Assembly: GCA_005240105.1 (NCBI GenBank)
Contig: SBAT01000333.1
Span: 1 to 11,015 of the forward strand
DNA from: Chloroflexota bacterium
GTDB lineage: Bacteria > Cyanobacteriota > Vampirovibrionia > Obscuribacterales > Obscuribacteraceae
Length of the DNA: 11,015 bases
Direction of reading: 5' to 3'
Positions 6,260-11,015 of the stretch are shown in pieces; position 1 is the stretch's first letter, and every line of letters starts with the position of its first letter. The notes under the pieces were generated by a model. It worked only from the letters and a program-made list of their open reading frames with translations. It did no database searches and was not told the DNA's origin. Both the position numbers and the translations under genes were made by a program.

Positions 6260-6832
6260 CTATTGAGTAGCACCAGCCGGTTTTGCGGCGGCACCAGCGC
6301 CTCCGCCACCACCCAATTGGCGATTGGGTGAAAGTCGCTTGATCACATCTTCAGTGATGTCGACACCGTTGTTAACGAGTTTGTCACCACCGGCCAAGAT
6401 TGTACTGGTATCAACTACTAGATCCAGACCCTTGTCCTTAGCAACTACGTTGAGCGCTTGGGCAATGTTCTGGTTGGCAATGGCCACCTGGGTTGAAACC
6501 AGTTGTGAAAGAGCTTGCAATCTTCCGTTGTATTCCGATTGCAGGTCATTTCTCAGCTTTTCGATTTCTTCTTTCGGCTTCTTGTCGTCTAGTGCCTTTT
6601 GCAGACGCTTGTTAGCATCCTCTTGGAAACCTCTCAGTTGGCTTTCAGCTTGTTGTCTGAGAGAGTCGGAGCCAGCAGCTTCTGGAAAGGAGGTCTTAAC
6701 CATGGACAAGTTGTAATAGCCAAGCTTTACTGTTGTTGGTGTTGCTACCTTCTGGGCGAAAGCCGGTCCGGTAATTGCCACCATGCTCAGAAGCCAGGCA
6801 CTGCAAATGCTGGTTACTATGCGTTTATTCAT
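6260..6832 (-). CDS. OmpH/Skp-family periplasmic chaperone
   Basis: This 190-residue exported protein belongs to the OmpH/Skp family, whose trimers hold unfolded outer-membrane proteins in the periplasm on their way to the BAM machinery. The ATG is preceded by AAGGTGA at good spacing. A signal peptide (MNKR plus a hydrophobic core) is probably cut after AFA at 26. VKLGYYNLSMVKTSFPEA (35-52) matches the family's first strand. A charged, Gln-rich coiled-coil region spans about 55-125. GLDLVVDTSTILAGGDK and NGVDITEDVIKRLS (135-168) match the conserved C-terminal half of the head domain. The last 20 or so residues form a Gly/Ala-rich tail beyond the usual family end. In many bacteria this gene sits beside bamA, lpxD or fabZ; none is seen here. 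A terminator follows it. The downstream barrel-like protein could be a client, but that is only an inference. Confidence 0.9.
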   Translation of the reverse strand: MNKRIVTSICSAWLLSMVAITGPAFAQKVATPTTVKLGYYNLSMVKTSFPEAAGSDSLRQQAESQLRGFQEDANKRLQKALDDKKPKEEIEKLRNDLQSEYNGRLQALSQLVSTQVAIANQNIAQALNVVAKDKGLDLVVDTSTILAGGDKLVNNGVDITEDVIKRLSPNRQLGGGGGAGAAAKPAGATQ

Positions 6833-6883
6833 GCTTATTCACCTTTACCTAAGAGTCACTGTGTTGGGGGATACAAACGATGC

Positions 6884-6889
6884 ATTATA
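6884..6889 (-). promoter_or_regulatory. Consensus -10 box (TATAAT) for the OmpH-like gene
   Basis: A perfect TATAAT reads 6889 to 6884 on the minus strand, giving a predicted transcription start near 6877 and a leader of about 45 nt before the ATG at 6832. The -35 is poor (TTATAT at 16-bp spacing), so activation by another factor is possible. Confidence 0.5.
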
Positions 6890-7219
6890 CAAGCGTGATT
6901 AGCGTATATAAGGCCTCCGTATTTGGGTCATGAAGGTATCTATATCAATATAGGTGCCGATCATTAAAACCCAGTGTAGCAGTTCCTGAAATTGCATGCT
7001 TCATGCGTAAGACGTGGATAGTCCCTTCAGTCCGTACATTTTTCTTGTACCCGGCATTTTGGATTCAATCACAAATGCTCTGAAAATCCGCGGAAACAGG
7101 GCGCATTGTGAATGGTGCCATAGCCATCAGTAATCAAGGTGGTCTGATAACCGCATGGGCAGAAGTGTACAAAGTGTGTAAAGATCTTTTGCTGTCGTAT
7201 TCTTATCAGGCACAGTTAC
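6890..7219. other. Divergent intergenic region with several short dyads; no gene seen
   Basis: No coding frame or RNA gene is supported between the two divergent promoters. Visible elements are the 14-bp palindrome CTATATCAATATAG (6940-6953), GCATG-CTT-CATGC (6994-7006), GTACA...TGTAC around a T-rich loop (7034-7050), and a direct repeat GTGTACAAA/GTGTGTAAA (7165-7182) about 40 nt upstream of the cyclase -10. The length is more than two simple promoters need, so regulatory sites are plausible but unproven. Confidence 0.4.
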
Positions 7220-7225
7220 TATAAT
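7220..7225 (+). promoter_or_regulatory. Consensus -10 box (TATAAT) almost abutting the cyclase start codon
   Basis: TATAAT ends 6 bases before the ATG at 7232. Transcription would start at about 7231-7232, on or next to the A of the ATG, giving a leaderless mRNA. No Shine-Dalgarno-like sequence lies before the ATG, which agrees. No good -35 is seen at 16-18 bp. Confidence 0.45.
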
Positions 7226-7231
7226 TCCAAG

Positions 7232-8026
7232 ATGCAAACACTCATTGACCTTACCCGTCCACTGGAAATCGTCGACAAAAAGGATTTCCCGGCGATACTG
7301 ATGCCCCTCTATCGCATCATTTCTCCGGAAATTGATTTTGTTGACCATGGACGTGGTGCCAAAATCATGCAAGAAATATTTGGTTGCCCGCTTACCGACT
7401 TGCCCGATGGAGAAGGCTGGGCAGAAGAGAACCTCAGTATCTCCAGCCATTTAGGGACGCATGTCGACGCTCCCTGGCATTACGGCAGCACCTGCAATGG
7501 TGAGCGGGCAAAGACAGTCGATGAAATTCCACTCTCTGATCTTTATTGTGATGGAGTTGTTCTTGACTTGTCCCATCTCAAAGGAACAGGTAAGGGAATA
7601 ACAATTGATGACCTAACAAATTGTCTTTCTAAAATTCCTTATGAAATTAAGCCCGGCGATGCAGCTTTGATAAGAACAGATCACGACAAATTTGCTTTGA
7701 ATGATCCCATGCGTTATTTCTATCCAGGGCTGACCCGTGAATCCGCCCTCTGGCTTGCCGAGAAAGGCATTAAGGTTGGTGGCACGGATGCCACTGGTTG
7801 GGATAGACCGTTTCCAGTAATGGTGAACGACTACAAAGTCACAGGCGACAAATGTCACATCTGGGATGCGCATTTCGCCTATCGTGAAGCGGAAGTGTAT
7901 GTCGTCCAGCAACTGGTCAACTTAAATAAACTGCCTGCCAAAGGCTTCAAAGTTGCTTTCTTCCCCCTGAAACTAGTAGGAGCCAGCGCCGCCCCCTGCA
8001 GGGCCGTTGCATTTGTGGAAGGTTAG
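7232..8026 (+). CDS. Cyclase-family metal-dependent hydrolase (KynB/isatin hydrolase-like)
   Basis: This 264-residue protein belongs to the cyclase family (Pfam 'Cyclase'), which includes N-formylkynurenine hydrolase KynB and isatin hydrolase. These enzymes hydrolyse amide or lactam bonds with a divalent metal. The signature SSHLGTHVDAPWH at 71-83 supplies His73, His77, Asp79 and His83. Other family features are a ...VVLDLSH strand (109-115), a DAALIRTD strand (143-150), the GGTDATGWDRP loop (183-193), His209 (KCHIWDAHF), and the C-terminal PLKLVGASAAPCRAVAF (245-261). Length is typical. The substrate cannot be read from the sequence: no other tryptophan-degradation gene is nearby, so KynB should not be assumed. 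The start is the ATG at 7232, apparently without a ribosome binding site. It is followed by a 77-nt gap with a weak bulged hairpin (8026-8074) and then the nitroreductase-like gene on the same strand. Confidence 0.92.
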   Translation: MQTLIDLTRPLEIVDKKDFPAILMPLYRIISPEIDFVDHGRGAKIMQEIFGCPLTDLPDGEGWAEENLSISSHLGTHVDAPWHYGSTCNGERAKTVDEIPLSDLYCDGVVLDLSHLKGTGKGITIDDLTNCLSKIPYEIKPGDAALIRTDHDKFALNDPMRYFYPGLTRESALWLAEKGIKVGGTDATGWDRPFPVMVNDYKVTGDKCHIWDAHFAYREAEVYVVQQLVNLNKLPAKGFKVAFFPLKLVGASAAPCRAVAFVEG

Positions 8027-8074
8027 TGGCTGCCTGATGGTTAATCTGCTCAGCGTTAGTTGAGGGCAGCTCAC
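8026..8074 (+). other. Weak bulged hairpin between the cyclase and nitroreductase-like genes
   Basis: GTGGCTGCC (8026-8034) can pair with GGCAGC-T-CAC (8065-8074) with one bulged base, enclosing CTCA...TGAG (8050-8064). No T-run follows, so it is not a clear terminator. The two flanking genes could be co-transcribed. Confidence 0.25.
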
Positions 8075-8103
8075 TAATTCCACATTAAGTTCCAGGCGCA
8101 CAT

Positions 8104-9762
8104 TTGACCCTAGGGTTTTCCCTGACATTTTTGGAAACGGACAGAACTTTGTTCATTGATTCACCATTCTACATTTATCATCACCTGACAAAGCATACGG
8201 TTGAGAAGTTGACGTCTAACCGGCATTTCCTTGATTGGGCAAATCAACCAAATCCGTTTCGTATATATGATGGAGCGCCAGAAATTGCTCTTCCCCGAGA
8301 TCTAATAGTTTCGCCGGCGACATTTTTTGAATCCATGCAGGGCATGGCTCAAAATGAATTTCCGCAAGTGCATGAAGCAGATGCTGCCTTAATTTCTAAT
8401 TTGTTGTTTTATTCCATGGCACTTAGTGCCTGGAAGCAAATTGGTCATACAGATCATCGGTGGGCATTGAGGGTTAATCCCTCATCGGGCAACCTGCATC
8501 CAACAGACACGCATTTGCTTTTGAATGGCGTTAGCGGATTGGCCGATGGTGCCTATCATTACTATGTACCGCGGCATTCTCTGGAACATAGATCGCAAGC
8601 CAATCTGGCACCGGAATTGTGGCAGGCATTGACGGGACAGGATGCGCCGAAAGTGGTCATTTGTTTGACCTCAATATTTTGGCGCGAGTCGTGGAAGTAT
8701 CAAACTCGCGCATTCCGTTATTGCCAGCATGACTTAGGACATGCGTTGGCATCGATCATGCTCTCGGCAGCTGTTCTTGGTTGGAGACTGGAAGTAATCG
8801 GCGAATTTCCTGATGCTGAAATTATTCGCTGTTTAGGCTTATCCGGTACTGATGAGAAACCGTTTTTGATTCTTGGACTCTATCCGGGAGATACTAAAAT
8901 TGCCTCGGCTCAATCGGGGGACTTTTCTCAGATAAAAGATGCAGAGTTTCGTGGCGCTGCCAATGTATTGTCGGCAGAAGAAATTAAATATCATGCAATT
9001 GATGATGTGTACGAGTCGACAATTATTGATAAGGAAACTTGGCTCAAAAGAAGACAACAGCCCCTGTCCGAAGTTGTCTCACGACCTGACTACATCGAAG
9101 CAATTGCCGAATTGCCGAAAGCCGACCAGTGGCAAATGGATAGACAAGACTCTGTGCATAGGGTGATTAGAACACGCCGGTCAGCAGTTGATCTGGATGG
9201 TCAGAGGACAATGTCTTATGCTGAATTGCAGTTGGTTTTGCAAACAGCGACCAGAGGTTTTGATTCTGATTTTCAAAAAAATGTGAAATCGGGATCTGAC
9301 TTTCACCTAATTGATCTCTGCTTATACGTGCACCGAGTCGATGGATTGACTCCGGGCATTTACTTTTGGGACAGGGTAAAAGAAGAACTTGTGCCCATTG
9401 CATTTTCTGATCAACGGCAAATAGCAAAATTCGTCAGTTGTTTTCAGGATATTGCTGCCGATGGTTGCTTTGCTTTATCCATGGTGGCCAATTTCAATCT
9501 TGGCTATGAATTGTTTGCTGACCGTTGTTACCGTTATGTCCACTACGAAGCAGGACTGATTGGACAGTGGATTTATCTATCTGCAACAGCACTCAACTAC
9601 CAGGCAACAGGAATTGGCTGCTTTCTGGATGATGAGATAAACAGCTATTTACCCCTACCGGATGGGCAGGAAGTAATTTATAACTTTACCGTTGGTCAGG
9701 CAGTTTTAGATCCCAGGCTGACGACACTTCCAGCTTATGACTTTGCTGATTCTTCGCTATGA
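8104..9762 (+). CDS. Tandem-domain SagB/ThcOx-type nitroreductase-family dehydrogenase
   Basis: This 552-residue protein has two nitroreductase-fold domains in tandem. SagB/ThcOx-type enzymes bind FMN and in characterised cases oxidise azolines to azoles on peptides. The N-terminal half has the family opening YHHLTKH...FLDWANQPNPF (25-52), LRVNPSSGNLHPTDTHLLLN (122-141, cofactor region), GAYHYYVPRHSLE (149-161) and WKYQTRAFRYCQHDLGHALASIM (197-219). The C-terminal half starts with VIRTRRSAVDLDGQRTMSYAEL (354-375), then GIYFWD (418-423) and DRCYRYVHYEAGLIGQWIYLSATAL (473-497). Each half keeps a Y-R-Y/F-R-Y type motif before its helix, although the second lacks the clear PS.G.L.P segment. The TTG start is uncertain; a second TTG at 8149 or a start nearer the first conserved block is possible. 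No YcaO, precursor peptide or transporter is in the window, so a peptide-tailoring role is not supported by context. Its end overlaps the opposite-strand gene by 28 bp. Confidence 0.88.
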   Translation: MTLGFSLTFLETDRTLFIDSPFYIYHHLTKHTVEKLTSNRHFLDWANQPNPFRIYDGAPEIALPRDLIVSPATFFESMQGMAQNEFPQVHEADAALISNLLFYSMALSAWKQIGHTDHRWALRVNPSSGNLHPTDTHLLLNGVSGLADGAYHYYVPRHSLEHRSQANLAPELWQALTGQDAPKVVICLTSIFWRESWKYQTRAFRYCQHDLGHALASIMLSAAVLGWRLEVIGEFPDAEIIRCLGLSGTDEKPFLILGLYPGDTKIASAQSGDFSQIKDAEFRGAANVLSAEEIKYHAIDDVYESTIIDKETWLKRRQQPLSEVVSRPDYIEAIAELPKADQWQMDRQDSVHRVIRTRRSAVDLDGQRTMSYAELQLVLQTATRGFDSDFQKNVKSGSDFHLIDLCLYVHRVDGLTPGIYFWDRVKEELVPIAFSDQRQIAKFVSCFQDIAADGCFALSMVANFNLGYELFADRCYRYVHYEAGLIGQWIYLSATALNYQATGIGCFLDDEINSYLPLPDGQEVIYNFTVGQAVLDPRLTTLPAYDFADSSL

Positions 9763-11015
9763 CAGAATTGTCTCAGCGCAATTGAAGCAGCCAGCAAAAA
9801 CCAAAATATAAGTTGTACTTGTGGACGGAAGAAGACAGTGTCCACCAGTCCGTGAGCCATGACGCCAACAAGTGCTGCGGCAATTCCAGCTGCCAACCAG
9901 CGGACATAGGGAGTCTGACATTGCCAGAATGTCAGGTGCGCTCTGGCTATAGACATTACGACCATGCCGGCAAAAAGAAGTAGACCAACAATGCCAGTCT
10001 CAACTGCAATTTCTAAGGGCACGCAATAAGTGCCTAAGGCGTCAAATCCACTGCGCATGTAAAGCCCGTAGGCAAGCCTAAAAGTCTTGTTGCCTGGACC
10101 AATGCCAATCCACCAGTTGTCCAAAAACATTTGCCATGACGATTCCCATACATTCATACGATAGGAATTGGATGTGTGTTCGCGTCCGGCAAAAATGGAT
10201 GTAAAACGTTGTTCAAATCCAGGCACCAGATGCAAACACGCGTAAGCAATTAGTGGTAAGAGAATAAGGGCGCCCAAAAGCGCCGGTCGAGTTTTGGGCT
10301 TTTCAAAAAACAACCATTTAAAAATAATCAGACCAAGAATAAGACCAATGGCTGCCAGAGCTATGAAGCCACCGCGGCTTCCCGTAAGCAAGAGAGCAGC
10401 AAATATTACTGCTGTTGAAGCTGCCGGCAAAAGCGACAAGAGAAAGCGCTTAGCGGCAAGACAGGCAGCAGTTAAAGCAAAAGATAGCGGTAAAAGAGGA
10501 ACTAAATATCCAGCTAAGAGATTGGGATTATTCAAAGTTGAGTAAATGCGCGTGGTTTTGGATTCCAGTGTTGGATCTTCCCAGGTGGCAAGAGGCGCCA
10601 CACCAATCTTGTATTGATATAGACCATAGAGCGAAACGAGAAAGCCTGCGGCAACCAGTACTGCCATTGTCGTGGCCACACGCTTTGGTGATTTGTTGAG
10701 GACGGCAGAAAAGACAAAGTAGGAAGCAGTGTAGACAATAACTTTGGCTAGACCAATTAAACTATCGCTGAAATAACGTGAAGCAAATGTGGCTACGACA
10801 TTTGTCGCCAGAAAGGCAACGATTAGTGCATCCACGGCAGTGAAGTTGTATTTTTCTTTGCCGCCGAATAGAAATCCTAAAACTCTTAATCCAAGGGCAG
10901 CAATAACTATTAAGGCCAGCCCCTCTTTGTCGCTGGCAAATTGCGGTAATGGCAAAATGAAGGACAGAAGAAGTACGGACAGGAAACTCAAAAAATTAAG
11001 ACCATTACCTAAGGA
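9735..11015 (-). CDS. IctB-like O-antigen ligase/polymerase-family membrane protein (5' partial)
   Basis: This polytopic membrane protein belongs to the O-antigen ligase/polymerase (Wzy/WaaL) superfamily and most resembles the cyanobacterial IctB branch, once proposed to act in bicarbonate uptake but structurally a glycan ligase-type protein. The frame is open through the right edge with no stop, so the N-terminus is probably missing; a TTG at 10991 is a possible internal start giving 418 residues. Numbered from that TTG, conserved blocks are IYSTLNNPNLLAGYLVP (149-165), LLTGSRGGFI (201-210), YRMNVWESSWQMFLDNWW.GIGPGN.TF (277-304, with Arg278), LGTYCVPLEIAVETGIVGL (319-337) and MAHGLVDTVFFRPQVQL (378-394, His380). 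About ten hydrophobic helices are visible. It probably acts on lipid-linked glycans in the inner membrane. Its 3' end overlaps the convergent nitroreductase gene, leaving no room for a terminator between them. Confidence 0.9.
   Translation of the reverse strand, partial: SLGNGLNFLSFLSVLLLSFILPLPQFASDKEGLALIVIAALGLRVLGFLFGGKEKYNFTAVDALIVAFLATNVVATFASRYFSDSLIGLAKVIVYTASYFVFSAVLNKSPKRVATTMAVLVAAGFLVSLYGLYQYKIGVAPLATWEDPTLESKTTRIYSTLNNPNLLAGYLVPLLPLSFALTAACLAAKRFLLSLLPAASTAVIFAALLLTGSRGGFIALAAIGLILGLIIFKWLFFEKPKTRPALLGALILLPLIAYACLHLVPGFEQRFTSIFAGREHTSNSYRMNVWESSWQMFLDNWWIGIGPGNKTFRLAYGLYMRSGFDALGTYCVPLEIAVETGIVGLLLFAGMVVMSIARAHLTFWQCQTPYVRWLAAGIAAALVGVMAHGLVDTVFFRPQVQLIFWFLLAASIALRQFCHSEESAKS

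Noticed and set aside
7232..8026. Assignment as kynB (arylformamidase)
   Set aside because: The cyclase family has several substrates and no other kynurenine-pathway gene is nearby, so a specific symbol is not justified.
1..11015. CRISPR array, tRNA, rRNA or insertion sequence
   Set aside because: No regularly spaced repeats, cloverleaf-like sequence, rRNA signature or transposase frame was seen on either strand.

Overview
The window looks like a chromosomal segment of a diderm, respiring bacterium. The best guess is a non-photosynthetic relative of Cyanobacteria (Vampirovibrionia/Melainabacteria, perhaps Obscuribacterales). The clues are a polytopic protein of the cyanobacterial IctB branch of the O-antigen ligase family, a Skp/OmpH periplasmic chaperone, a probable outer-membrane protein, and a quinol-oxidising cytochrome b operon. 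This assignment is an inference from gene content, because no rRNA or marker gene is present.

Region 1 (1-4033, + strand) is one tightly packed operon of six genes, with the 5' end outside the window. The order is: a cytochrome b (truncated by the window edge), two small two-helix membrane proteins, a second cytochrome b fused to a cytoplasmic 2[4Fe-4S] ferredoxin domain, an MvhD-type [2Fe-2S] electron-transfer protein, and a 40-residue single-helix membrane peptide that ordinary gene calling would probably miss. The striking point is that the two cytochromes b are not equivalent. The ferredoxin-fused one keeps all four heme-ligating histidines. The first keeps only the pair for the heme near the positive side (bL) and has Arg and Tyr where the bH ligands should be. 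The operon therefore looks like an asymmetric (possibly heterodimeric) bc-type complex, with a wired electron exit from the inner-face heme through ferredoxin and MvhD to a cytoplasmic partner. Rieske, cytochrome c and any HdrA-like flavoprotein would have to lie outside the window.

Region 2 (4034-6832, - strand) begins with a GC-rich, repeat-like intergenic stretch. It then carries a 621-residue exported protein with a probable beta-barrel and a long disordered tail, a perfect-stem terminator hairpin, and an ompH/skp-like gene. The two minus-strand genes probably serve the envelope; the hairpin between them suggests separate transcripts.

Region 3 (6833-8103) holds a 399-bp divergent intergenic region with promoter-like elements facing both ways, then a KynB/cyclase-family metal hydrolase whose TATAAT box sits so close to the ATG that its mRNA may be leaderless.

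Region 4 (8104-11015) has a tandem-domain SagB/ThcOx-type nitroreductase on the + strand. It converges on, and overlaps by 28 bp, an IctB/O-antigen-ligase-like membrane protein on the - strand that runs off the right edge.
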